44,568 bases of DNA from Gemmatimonadota bacterium (GCA_028873825.1 JAPPNM010000173.1:1156-45723); one strand, 5' to 3'. Shown: positions 26,036 to 33,769, numbered from the stretch's first letter. The notes: generated by a model from the letters alone, not told the origin. Program-made: numbers and translations.

Positions 26036-26243
26036 GGAACGAATGGATGTCGAACGCCTCGCATCCGGGTCGCAGCCCGTCGCGTAGCGGCGCTAGCCGG
26101 GAGAGGTCGATTCGGTGCGGACGGACGATGTACCCGTCGGGACCCTCCTCCAGCTCGAGACGGTCGCCGGGCCGCACGCCCATCGCCTCCAGCACCCGTG
26201 CGGGGAACGTCACCTGACGCTTCGATGTGATCCTGATCAGCAT
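26001..26243 (-). CDS. vapB: AbrB/SpoVT-type antitoxin (VapB)
   Basis: An 80-residue protein starting MLIRITSKRQVTFPARVLEA, the swapped-hairpin AbrB/MazE fold, continuing GVRPGDRLELEEGPDGYIVRP. ATG 26243 follows a strong AGGAGG ribosome site. The C-terminal tail should bind and inhibit the overlapping VapC. It probably autoregulates through the palindrome at 26280-26301. Confidence 0.9.
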   Translation of the reverse strand: MLIRITSKRQVTFPARVLEAMGVRPGDRLELEEGPDGYIVRPHRIDLSRLAPLRDGLRPGCEAFDIHSFRAQSHDPALRD

Positions 26244-26270
26244 GATCCCCCTCCTCGCGAAAGCCGCTCC

Positions 26271-26308
26271 TTACGGTTTACGGTATTTACGTAAGTACCG
26301 TAAGTCAA
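26271..26308 (-). promoter_or_regulatory. VapBC operator and promoter
   Basis: ACGGTATTTAC (26280-26290) and GTAAGTACCGT (26291-26301) form a 22-bp palindrome with one mismatch. TTACGGT is tandemly repeated at 26271-26277 and 26278-26284, with its inverse ACCGTAA at 26297-26303. On the minus strand TTGACT (26303-26308) serves as a -35, with the palindrome immediately downstream. The layout is the same as at the other toxin-antitoxin promoter at 5590-5614. Confidence 0.7.
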
Positions 26309-26317
26309 ATGGGCGGT

Positions 26318-26465
26318 CCGGGTCCCGACAGCGGGGCCAGCGCCGTCGTGACCGGGACACCCGCCGAGTCGGAACGGGTTGTGAGCGGCGACCCGGGGGC
26401 AGGGTCGCAGGCGGCCAGCGCCAGGGCAGGGCCGCGAGCGGGCGAAGACTGCCGGAATGGGCCAT
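26318..26465 (-). pseudogene. 5' fragment of a duplicated beta-propeller lipoprotein
   Basis: From ATG 26465 it starts MAHSGSLRPLAALP, as in the 24177-25415 gene. Loss of one base in the Ala-rich signal then shifts the frame; the other frame continues ALAACDPAPGSPLTTRSDSAGVPVTTALAPL. Homology stops near 26318, at the edge of the VapBC promoter. Only about 45 codons remain. Confidence 0.75.
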
Positions 26466-26583
26466 GGTGCGGACGGCGGGGGGGGCGGCGCGAGGCGAGA
26501 TGGGTTAAGATGCCGGCGCGCGGCCGATTCCGGCAAGCCGGGTGAATGACGGCGCTGGAGCACCGGGTGCAGCCGTGCGGTCG
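26326..26583 (-). repeat. Copy B of the propeller 5'-end duplication
   Basis: Imperfect copy of 25275-25553 in direct orientation, including the truncated propeller start and its leader. The VapBC module lies exactly between the two copies. The leader part of this copy now lies upstream of the plus-strand decarboxylase gene. Confidence 0.8.
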
Positions 26584-26748
26584 GACGCGGAAGATCCCGA
26601 AAGCGGCTCGGACGCTGGACAAACGCGAGTACGGTGTCGCTCGACCGGCCGATCGCCGGTTGGATTCCACGGTGTACGCTTGTACCACGGTGGGATTTGA
26701 AGACCGGCTGCCGCTGGACCACATCGCGACCAGGAAACAGAGCGGAGA

Positions 26749-28251
26749 ATGCGACGACAAGCGAAGGACGCACCCACGGAGAAGCAGGTGCGGGGCACGT
26801 CCGGCCCGGCACTCTCGCAGGGCCTCCGTATGCCCGCCCCGGCCATGCTCGACCTGGCCGCCAGGGCGGCCGAGGCTCTCGTGCGGCGCAGCGAGGAGTT
26901 GGGCCGGAAGGAGGCGTGGGACGGCGAGTTTCGCGACGAGCTCGTCGACAAGCTCATGGAGGATCCGCCGGAACGCGGCCGGGCGCCCGAGGAGATTCTG
27001 GAGCAGGCGGTGTCCGAGATCCTTCCGCTGGCACTTCGCCTCGACCATCCCCGCTGCTTCGGCTTCGTGCCGTCCTCCGCCACCTGGCCGGGAGTCATCG
27101 CGGACTTCCTCGCCGCGGGCTACAACGTCAACTCCTGCAACTGGCTCGTCGCGAGCGGCACCAGCCAGCTCGAATGCGTGGTCATCGACTGGTTTCGCCA
27201 GTGGCTCGGCTACCCGGACACGGCGGGGGGTCTGCTGACGAGCGGCGGATCCGCCGCTAGCCTGGACGCGCTCGTGGCCGCGAGGGAAGCCGCCGGATAC
27301 CCGGAGAGCGCCAGCGTCTACATGAGCGACCAGAGCCACAGCGCGCACCAGAGGGCCGTGAAGATCGTCGGCATCCGCCCGGAACACGCCCGGGTCGTGC
27401 CGAGCGACGGCCGCTTTCGCATCGATATGGGCGAGCTGGCCTCGATGGTGGCGGAGGACCGCGCCGCCGGGCTGGAGCCCATCGCCGTGTGCGCGAACGC
27501 CGGAGCCACCGCGACGGGGGCGGTCGATCCGCTGGAGGAGCTGGCCGACTTCTGCGCGTCCGAGGGCATCTGGCTGCACGTCGACGCCGCGTACGGCGGG
27601 TTCGCAGTCGTGACCGAACGAGGCAAGCGCATCCTGCGCGGCATCGACCGCGCCGACTCGGTCGGGCTCGACGCGCACAAGTGGTTCTTCCAGCCCTACG
27701 AGGCGGGCTGTCTCATGGTCAGGGACATCTCGGCGCTCGAGAAGCCGTTCGCGATCCGGCCGGACTTCCTGCAGGACGCGCTGTGGGGCTCCGGTCATCC
27801 CAACTTCTGGGACCGCGGCCTCCAGATGAGCCGCTCCGCGCGCGCGCTCAAGATATGGATGTCGGTGCAGACGTTCGGAATGGCCGCATTCAGACAGGCC
27901 ATCTCCAACGGACTGGAATTCGCCGAGCGTGCCCAGGAGTACGTCGACCGAAGTCCCGTGCTGACGTGCACGAGCCCCGCGTCGCTGAGCGTCGTCTGCT
28001 TCCGCGTCGATCCGGCCGGGCAAGACATCGCGGACCGCGACCTGGACGAAATCAATCGCGAGGTGCTGGCCCGCCTGTTCTGGGACGACCCGGCGTTCCT
28101 CTCCTCGGCCATGCCGGGCGGTAGGTTTTCGCTGAGGCTCTGCATCGTCAACCACAACACCACTTGGGACGATGTGCGGGAGACTCTGTCGGCCGCCGAG
28201 CGCTTCGGGCGGGACGCGGTTCGTGGACTTCGCCGCCGGGAAGGCGGGTGA
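26749..28251 (+). CDS. PLP-dependent group II amino acid decarboxylase
   Basis: A 500-residue pyridoxal-phosphate enzyme of the aromatic-L-amino-acid/glutamate/diaminobutyrate decarboxylase family. It has PRCFGFVPSSATWPGVIADF, LVASGTSQLECVVIDW and GLLTSGGSAASLDALVAARE (cofactor phosphate contacts). LHVDAAYGGFAVV follows (Asp to the pyridine nitrogen), then LDAHKWFFQPYEAGCLMVRD with the Schiff-base lysine K311. The length is normal and the gene appears intact. The substrate cannot be assigned; the enzyme would make an amine and CO2 in the cytosol. ATG 26749 is chosen; shorter starts such as MPAPAML are possible. It stands alone on the plus strand within the accessory block, so it may be metabolic cargo rather than part of a defence module. 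Confidence 0.9.
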   Translation: MRRQAKDAPTEKQVRGTSGPALSQGLRMPAPAMLDLAARAAEALVRRSEELGRKEAWDGEFRDELVDKLMEDPPERGRAPEEILEQAVSEILPLALRLDHPRCFGFVPSSATWPGVIADFLAAGYNVNSCNWLVASGTSQLECVVIDWFRQWLGYPDTAGGLLTSGGSAASLDALVAAREAAGYPESASVYMSDQSHSAHQRAVKIVGIRPEHARVVPSDGRFRIDMGELASMVAEDRAAGLEPIAVCANAGATATGAVDPLEELADFCASEGIWLHVDAAYGGFAVVTERGKRILRGIDRADSVGLDAHKWFFQPYEAGCLMVRDISALEKPFAIRPDFLQDALWGSGHPNFWDRGLQMSRSARALKIWMSVQTFGMAAFRQAISNGLEFAERAQEYVDRSPVLTCTSPASLSVVCFRVDPAGQDIADRDLDEINREVLARLFWDDPAFLSSAMPGGRFSLRLCIVNHNTTWDDVRETLSAAERFGRDAVRGLRRREGG

Positions 28252-28460
28252 GGAGAAGAAGTGCAGGGCGACTGAGCGGCACCGGCGGGCACCGGACAAG
28301 CCCGAAGGTCTCGACTCCGGCCTTTTCGTTGGGCCGACCTCCGCGCCTCTGATCGCCAGTGTCGCCGCGCGCCCCGTTGTCGGCGCGTTCCCCGCCCGGA
28401 GGAACGAACCGGCGAGACTCCTCCCGTCCTGATCCGCAGCTCGCATTCCCCACCTTTGAT

Positions 28461-28517
28461 TTTTCGCGATAAGCATCCATATTTCTCGTCATAAGGCAAC
28501 GTATTCCTCGTGATAAG
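28461..28517 (+). repeat. Three 22-bp direct repeats upstream of the DUF4143 ATPase
   Basis: CGCGATAAG, CTCGTCATAAG and CTCGTGATAAG place ATAAG at 28469, 28491 and 28513, exactly 22 bp apart, each preceded by a T-rich stretch. The array ends 16 bp before GTG 28533 and is AT-rich in a GC-rich background. Two-turn phasing puts all three copies on one DNA face, as in cooperative operator or iteron arrays. The remaining gap from 28252 holds no gene. Confidence 0.65.
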
Positions 28518-28532
28518 ACCCTCCGCCGCTTC

Positions 28533-29828
28533 GTGTACCCCAGACACATCCATTCGCTCGTGCGCGACATGCTGGGCGAGTTCAGAATCGTCTACCTCAC
28601 CGGCCCCAGGCAGTCCGGCAAGACCACTCTGGCCCGCGCCGTCGCCGCCGAGGCGGGCATGCGCTACCTCACCCTCGACGACCCGGCCGTCCAGGCGGCG
28701 GCCGCCTACGACCCCCACGGCTTCGTCAGGTCGCTAAGCGGCCGGCCGGTCGTGCTCGACGAGTTCCAGCAAGTCCCCGATCTGGTGCCGGCCGTCAAGG
28801 AGGCGTCGGACCGGATCGCCAGCGCGCCGGTCCCCGCCGAAACGGCCGGCCGGCCGCGGAAGGGCCTGTTCCTCCTGACCGGATCCGCCGACATCTTCCG
28901 GTCCGCGCGAACGCGGGAGGCCCTGCCCGGCCACATGGCCCGTCTCGAGCTATTGCCCCTGTCCATCGCCGAGCTTCGGGGCGGTCGCCGGAACCTGATC
29001 GACCACCTGCTGGCGGGGGACTTCTCCGCCGCGGACTCGCGCTCCTCGCCCACCCGCGAGCAAATCGCCGGGCTGATCCTCGCGGGCGGCTACCCCGAGG
29101 TGCAGCGCATGAGCGCCCGTGCGCGCGCCGTCTGGTTCAGGTCCTACACCGAAGGGCGGTTCTTCAAGGACTTCGAAACCCTCCACGCCGCCCGCGGCGA
29201 CTACTACACCAGGCTTCGCGCCCTCGCCCCCCAGCTCGCCGCCCGGAGCGGCAACCTGCTCAGATACGCCGGCCTCGCCAACGACCTTGAGCTCAACGAC
29301 AAGCTCGTCAGGAGCTACGTCGAGGTCCTCGAGCTGATGTTCCTGATTCGCAGGGTTCCCTCGTACCGCAGGAACCCGGCGCGGCGAACGGCCGTGCGGA
29401 TGCCGAAGCTCCACTTCGTGGACACGGGTCTCGCGTCCCACCTGCTGGGCCTGCGCGACGAAGCCCGTCTCCTGGCGAGCCGCCACTACGGCGCGCTGCT
29501 GGAGACCCTGCTTTTCATGGAGTGCGCCAAGCACTCCGAATGGGCGAACGAGGAGGTCGAGCTCCATCACTTTCGCGACAAGCGCAAGCGCGAGGTCGAC
29601 ATCGTGCTCGAGCGCCCCGACGGGCGCATCGTCGGCGTGGAGGCGAAGGCCTCCGCCACCGTCCGGCGCGAGGACTTCAACGGTCTGGCCACGCTGGCCG
29701 AGCTCGCGGGGTCCGCGTTCGAGCGAGGCGTTCTCATCTACACGGGAGACCGGGCGCTACCGTTCCACCGGGGTCCGTCGCGCATGCACGCGGTCCCCTT
29801 GGGAAGCCTGACGGCAGCGGCGGACTGA
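28533..29828 (+). CDS. DUF4143 (AAA_14) ATPase
   Basis: A 431-residue predicted ATPase: Walker A GPRQSGKTT (24-32), Walker B RPVVLDEFQQVP (D76-E77), and FLLTGSADIF as the following strand. The C-terminal DUF4143 region ends with KREVDIVLE then IVGVEAKAS (D356, E371, K373), a PD-(D/E)XK-like pattern. This widespread family occurs in archaea and bacteria and is often mobile; its biochemical role is unproven. GTG 28533 starts the conserved YPRHIHSLVRDML. The AlbA_2-HATPase gene follows 135 bases on, same strand, mirroring the module at 20830-24104. A decayed relative lies at 16643-17075. Confidence 0.9.
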   Translation: MYPRHIHSLVRDMLGEFRIVYLTGPRQSGKTTLARAVAAEAGMRYLTLDDPAVQAAAAYDPHGFVRSLSGRPVVLDEFQQVPDLVPAVKEASDRIASAPVPAETAGRPRKGLFLLTGSADIFRSARTREALPGHMARLELLPLSIAELRGGRRNLIDHLLAGDFSAADSRSSPTREQIAGLILAGGYPEVQRMSARARAVWFRSYTEGRFFKDFETLHAARGDYYTRLRALAPQLAARSGNLLRYAGLANDLELNDKLVRSYVEVLELMFLIRRVPSYRRNPARRTAVRMPKLHFVDTGLASHLLGLRDEARLLASRHYGALLETLLFMECAKHSEWANEEVELHHFRDKRKREVDIVLERPDGRIVGVEAKASATVRREDFNGLATLAELAGSAFERGVLIYTGDRALPFHRGPSRMHAVPLGSLTAAAD

Positions 29829-29843
29829 CCCACCTCTTATCAT

Positions 29844-29862
29844 TCCCGCCGGTACGCGAACG
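29844..29862. repeat. 19-nt copy of the livM 3' end
   Basis: The 19 bases here are identical to 32636-32654, which encode the last codons of livM (antisense of FAYRRE). Weaker similarity continues for about ten more bases in both copies. The two copies bracket the frameshifted AlbA_2 gene, the long hairpin and a lipoprotein gene. This could mark an insertion or recombination junction. Confidence 0.6.
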
Positions 29863-29963
29863 CGCCGCACGTGCCTCATCCGCCCACAGGGGACTCTCTC
29901 GCCCTCTTCACCCGCCCTCCACGCTCTCTTGACCGGCTCTCCCCCGCCCATGACGATCAGAAC

Positions 29964-31242
29964 ATGGACGACAGTCTGCCGACCGCCCGTGAACGCCTGC
30001 TGCTCGACCGTATCCGGTTGGGCGAGAGCAGCCACCTGGGATTCAAGGCCGTTCTGTTCGCGGGCGCGAAGCCGAAGGGTCCCGACCGAAAAACCCTGGC
30101 CGACGAACTGGCCGCGTTCGCCAACGCCGACGGCGGCGTTCTGGTTCTGGGCGTGGACGACAAATCGCGCGGGATCGTCGGGATTCCGGAGGACCGGGTG
30201 CCCCAGGTTGTCACGTTCGTCCGACAGGTTTGCACGGACTCCCTCGAACCGCCGCTTCATGCGGCAATCGAACCGCTCCGGCTTCCCGCTTCGGAAGGCG
30301 GAAAGAGGGCCGTCGTGCAGGTCCGGGTGCGGCGCAGCCTGTTCGCGCACCGCAGTCCGGCCGGATACCTACATCGGGTTGGGGACGAGAAGCGCCGCAT
30401 GTCGACGGAGTACCTGGCGAGACTCTTCCAGCAACGAAGTCAGTCACGCCTGATCAGGTTCGACGCACAGGCGGTGAACGAAGCCGACATCGACTCCCTG
30501 TCGGAGGACCTCTGGCAGCGGTTCCGGACTGCACGGACCGGAGACGCGCGGGATGGTCTGGTGACCAAGTTGAGAATGGCCAGACGGGATCGGGAAAGGG
30601 CGCTGCGTCCCACCGTCGCCGGTGTGCTCATGGCGTCGCAGGATCCCCGCGAATGGCTGCCGAACGCGTTCATTCAGGCGGTCGCCTACCGTGGGGCGGA
30701 CATCAGGCCGGCGGGACGAAGCCGAACGTATCAGTTGGACGCCGCCGACATCACCGGACCGTTGGACATCCAGGTGGACCGTGCCTGCCGGTTCGTGGCG
30801 AGAAACATGAAAGTGGCCGCCTTCAAGGACATGGGGCGCACCGACCGGCCGCAATACGACATGACGGCCGTCTTCGAAGCCCTGGTCAACGCCCGTCGCC
30901 CATCGCGACTACTCCGTACATGGCTCGAAGATTCGGCTGAGGATGTTCGAGGACCGCATCGAGCTGTATTCGCCCGGGTCCATTCCGAACGCCATCACGC
31001 CCGAGCGTCTGGCGCATCTTCAGTCCGCCCGCAATGAGGTCGTGACAAGCCTGCTGGCCAAGTGTCCGGTCCCTCAGGACATCCCGTGGCTGGAAACCGA
31101 CCGCCGCACGCTGATGGACCGCCGTGGCGAAGGGGTCCGCATCATACTCGAAAACAGCGAACGTCTTTCGGGCGGCGAGCCCCGGTATCGGCTGATCGAC
31201 AACGCCGAACTGTTGCTGACGATCTACGCGCCACCGGAATAA
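29964..31242 (+). pseudogene. Schlafen/AlbA_2 - HATPase_c_4 protein, frameshifted
   Basis: From ATG 29964: GESSHLGFKAVLF (20-32) and ELAAFANADGGVLVLGVDD form the AlbA_2 domain. A linker and the start of the HATPase_c_4 domain follow, to AVFEALVNA. There an extra C in the CCC run at 30892-30894 breaks the frame. Removing it yields VAHRDYSVHGSKIRL and joins the second frame, MFEDRIELYSPGSIPNAIT, ending IYAPPE at 31242. The repaired protein has about 425 residues and keeps the E-x-x-x-N N-box. Unlike the 22125 gene it has no TPR tail. It follows the DUF4143 ATPase by 135 bases. Either a recent pseudogene or a sequencing indel in a homopolymer. Confidence 0.8.
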
Positions 31243-31402
31243 CCCGCGGTCTCATCCGCCGATCGGCCAAGCGAGCAGCCCCGTCGGGACGGCCGCCACT
31301 TCGGGGTCTCGCAGTCAAGGGCGTCGCGCGTTGCCACGATTCCCCGCCAGCGCGACGCCCGGATTCCTCATCATGGGCTTCGCCGACTGACCGGACTGCC
31401 GG

Positions 31403-31460
31403 GCCCGGCCGCCCCACCCCTTCGATAAAAAAGACTATCGCAGGGGTGGGGCGGCCGGGC
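31403..31460. repeat. Near-perfect 25-bp stem hairpin with AT-rich loop
   Basis: Arms 31403-31427 and 31436-31460 are complementary at 24 of 25 positions, with an 8-base loop AAAAAGAC. The arms are very GC-rich at the base and AT-rich (CGATA/TATCG) next to the loop. There is no U-tract, so it is not a standard intrinsic terminator. It lies in the 325-bp gap 31243-31567 between convergent genes, which holds no other feature. It may be a REP/MITE-like palindrome or a structured RNA. Confidence 0.7.
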
Positions 31461-31567
31461 TTCCTGCGGAAGATGCCGGGGGGGTGGGGTCAGGGCAAGT
31501 CCCCCGTTGCTATGGCGGACGCGCCGGTCTCAGGACTCAGGAGCCCCCAACGGGCCTCAGTCCGGTG

Positions 31568-32227
31568 TCAGGTGCCACTGCCAGGGATAGCAGCACAACG
31601 CCACGCGTTCCCGGGATCTTTGCAGTACCTCACCTCGAGTGGTGCAAAGGCCACGGGGACCGTAGTGGCGGCACTTATCAGCTTCAGGCCCATGCGCCTC
31701 GTCTGGAACTCTTCGGTTACCAAGCCCATACGATGAGTCAGATACCAGTCGAAGATCCTGTCGGGAGAGCGGCCGTTAATCTCCAGTGCGAATCCTTCGG
31801 GATCATCGAAGAGCCCTTCCGACGGGTCGGTCAGGACAGGATGGACCCCCTGGAGGTCCTCCGGGCAGGTCCACCGGATGTGATCGGGCAAGTCGGTTGG
31901 CGGAAGCGGATGGTCGGGGCTCACGAAGCGCCACATGTCGACTATCTGCCTGGAGTGAGGCGTGTTTTCGTCCGGTTGTAGAATATCGAAAGAATCCGGA
32001 CGGAGATAGACGAACCCCTCGTACATGGGACGCTCGAACTGGCATGGCGTCGGGACCTGGTATGCCAAGCCTTCCAGCGCTTCGTCGCCTGTCTGCAACC
32101 CGGAGGCGATTTCGGCTCCCGTCGGCTGGAGTTGGGTAACGTGCCCATCGCAAGCGCCAACGCCCACGAGAGCCGCCAACACCGCGAATCTCGCGAGGAC
32201 CGAACGATACGTCGTTGTGTGTCGCAT
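31568..32227 (-). CDS. Lipoprotein of unknown function
   Basis: A 219-residue lipoprotein from ATG 32227 with a good AGGAGAAG ribosome site. The leader RSVLARFAVLAALVGVGACDG puts the lipid Cys at residue 26. The mature part contains VPTPCQFERPMYEGFVYLRPDSFDIL, EEFQTRRMGLKLISAATTVPV and LEVRYCKDPGNAWRCAA. It has three further cysteines, probably disulfide-bonded in the periplasm. No family is recognised. It is a single gene between the hairpin and the livM end. Confidence 0.75.
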   Translation of the reverse strand: MRHTTTYRSVLARFAVLAALVGVGACDGHVTQLQPTGAEIASGLQTGDEALEGLAYQVPTPCQFERPMYEGFVYLRPDSFDILQPDENTPHSRQIVDMWRFVSPDHPLPPTDLPDHIRWTCPEDLQGVHPVLTDPSEGLFDDPEGFALEINGRSPDRIFDWYLTHRMGLVTEEFQTRRMGLKLISAATTVPVAFAPLEVRYCKDPGNAWRCAAIPGSGT

Positions 32228-32318
32228 TCCTTCTTCTCCTTTGCCGGAGGTGGATAAGTGCCGTGCAGGCTGCACCCTGCCTGGTGACCACCATGGTACA
32301 CTCCGGGAGGCACGCACA

Positions 32319-32588
32319 CTACAGGGAAAACCCCCTAATCCATGAGGGGAATTTCCCGCCACGATAAACCTCGTCTATCCCCGCGCCTGCGGGGAAGCCC
32401 CTCGACGGCCCAACGATCCCGACCACCTCGCCCCACCGACAGCCGTCGGGCTTCCTTGCGGACACTTGCGTCCGCGCAGTGCCTTCGTCGCGCCTTGCCG
32501 GCCCGACGCCTAGCCGCTCTCGGTGCTCGCGGGGCTTTTCCACGGACTGCTCGTCGTACTTCCCACAAGGAAGGTCGGCAATGTCCAT
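32319..32588 (-). other. Gene-poor 400-bp stretch with a possible decayed minus-strand ORF
   Basis: The gap 32228-32631 has no convincing gene. A minus-strand ORF from 32588 (MDIADLPCGKYDEQSVEKPREHRERL) starts 5 bases after a promoter-like palindrome but soon becomes low-information. Within it, 32371-32398 has a GC-rich palindromic sequence resembling a single type I-E CRISPR repeat (CCCCGCGCCTGCGGGG core), without a second copy. The ORF may be the remnant of a small toxin or antitoxin gene. Confidence 0.3.
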
Positions 32589-32592
32589 CCTA

Positions 32593-32609
32593 CTTTACAA
32601 TATGTAAAG
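32593..32609. promoter_or_regulatory. Inverted repeat CTTTACA-ATA-TGTAAAG
   Basis: A perfect 7-bp palindrome with a 3-base spacer in AT-rich DNA, with TTGACA on the plus strand just downstream (32615-32620). TTTACA...TGTAAA operators are common before HigBA-type toxin-antitoxin genes. No intact toxin-antitoxin gene adjoins it, so it is probably an orphan operator near the edge of the accessory block. Confidence 0.5.
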
Positions 32610-32631
32610 CACAGTTGACATTATCCCCCCC

Positions 32632-33690
32632 TCACTCCCGCCGGTACGCGAACGGCCACACGTGGAAGTAGTCCTTCACGTTCCCCCACAGCTTGGAGAG
32701 GCCCTTGGGCTCGAAGACCAGGAAGAGGATGATCACGATTCCGAAGACGGCCTGCTGAGCGTGGGGAAGGAGGCCGGCGACCGCCGGAGCGGTCTCCTGG
32801 ACGGCCCGCCCCAGGTTCGCGATCATCGCCGGGAGCAGGGTGATCAGCGCCGCGCCGAAGAAGGACCCCCGGATCGAGCCCAGTCCCCCCACGATGATCA
32901 TGGCCAGGTATACGATGCTCGTCTCCAGGGTGAAGCGCTCCCAGGTGATGATCGTGCGGTAGTACGCGATCAGCGCGCCGGCCAGCCCCGCGAAGAACGA
33001 CGAGGTGGCGAAGGCGAGCAGCTTGGTGCGGAAGACGTTGACGCCGATCACGCTGGCCGCGATGTCCTGGTCGCGCACCGCCACGAAGGCGCGGCCGGCG
33101 CGGGTGCGGAAGAGGTTCGCCGCGAAGAGCGCGGTCCCGGCAGCGGCGAGAACGGCGAGCCAGTAGAAGTTGAAGGCGGTGTTCAGCCGGATTCCGAAGA
33201 GGGCGGGCGACGGGAGGACGATCGCCTCGGTGCCCCCGGTGACCGCCGTCCAGTGGGTCATGGCCCACTCCGCGATCTCCTGCGCGGCCAGGGTGGCTAT
33301 CGCAAGGTAGAGGCCCTTGAGGCGCAGCGAGGGCAGCCCGAAGAAGGTGCCGGCGGCGGCGGTGAGCACGCACGCCAGCGCGATGCTCGCCCCCCATGGC
33401 AGCCCGAGGTTCAGCGTGAAGAGCCCCGCCGCGTACGCCCCGACGGCCATGAACGCGCCCTGTCCCAGCGAGATCTGGCCCGTGTAGCCGACCAGGATGT
33501 TCAGGCCGATGGCTCCCACCGTGGCGATCGCGACCTGGTTGGCCAGGTCGAGCCAGTAGGTGCTCGCGAAGAAGGGGAAGGCGAGGACGAAGACCGCGAA
33601 CGCGCCGAGGCGGATCCGTTGCGCGGGCCGGGGCCGGAGTCCCATGTCCGACTCGTAGCGGGTGTGGAAGACGCCGCACTCGAAACTCAT
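32632..33690 (-). CDS. livM: ABC transporter permease, LivM type
   Basis: A 352-residue inner-membrane permease of the branched-chain amino acid transporter family, with eight to ten hydrophobic segments. LNILVGYTGQISLGQGAFMAVGAYAAGL and the cytoplasmic coupling loop RAGRAFVAVRDQDIAASVIGVNV are diagnostic. The C-terminus is EPKGLSKLWGNVKDYFHVWPFAYRRE. ATG 33690. It follows livH by 79 bases. The expected next gene, livK, is displaced about 12 kb downstream by the accessory block. Confidence 0.93.
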   Translation of the reverse strand: MSFECGVFHTRYESDMGLRPRPAQRIRLGAFAVFVLAFPFFASTYWLDLANQVAIATVGAIGLNILVGYTGQISLGQGAFMAVGAYAAGLFTLNLGLPWGASIALACVLTAAAGTFFGLPSLRLKGLYLAIATLAAQEIAEWAMTHWTAVTGGTEAIVLPSPALFGIRLNTAFNFYWLAVLAAAGTALFAANLFRTRAGRAFVAVRDQDIAASVIGVNVFRTKLLAFATSSFFAGLAGALIAYYRTIITWERFTLETSIVYLAMIIVGGLGSIRGSFFGAALITLLPAMIANLGRAVQETAPAVAGLLPHAQQAVFGIVIILFLVFEPKGLSKLWGNVKDYFHVWPFAYRRE

Positions 33691-33769
33691 CGCGCCGTTC
33701 CTTCGCCCGCCCGCCGCGCGAGCGGGCCCGCCGCCGCCGACCTCGCCGATGTCGGCGAAGAGGTAGTCC

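Noticed and set aside
26305..28476. 723-codon minus-strand ORF
   Set aside because: It is the antisense of the PLP decarboxylase gene, whose plus-strand protein has all family motifs.
30892..30894. Programmed ribosomal frameshift in the second AlbA_2 gene
   Set aside because: The site lacks a slippery heptamer or a nearby stimulatory structure and is a plain C run. A mutation or assembly indel is simpler.
32371..32398. Sequence like a type I-E CRISPR repeat (CCCCGCGCCTGCGGGG core)
   Set aside because: Only one copy is present; no second repeat at about 61-bp spacing on either side and no cas genes in the window.
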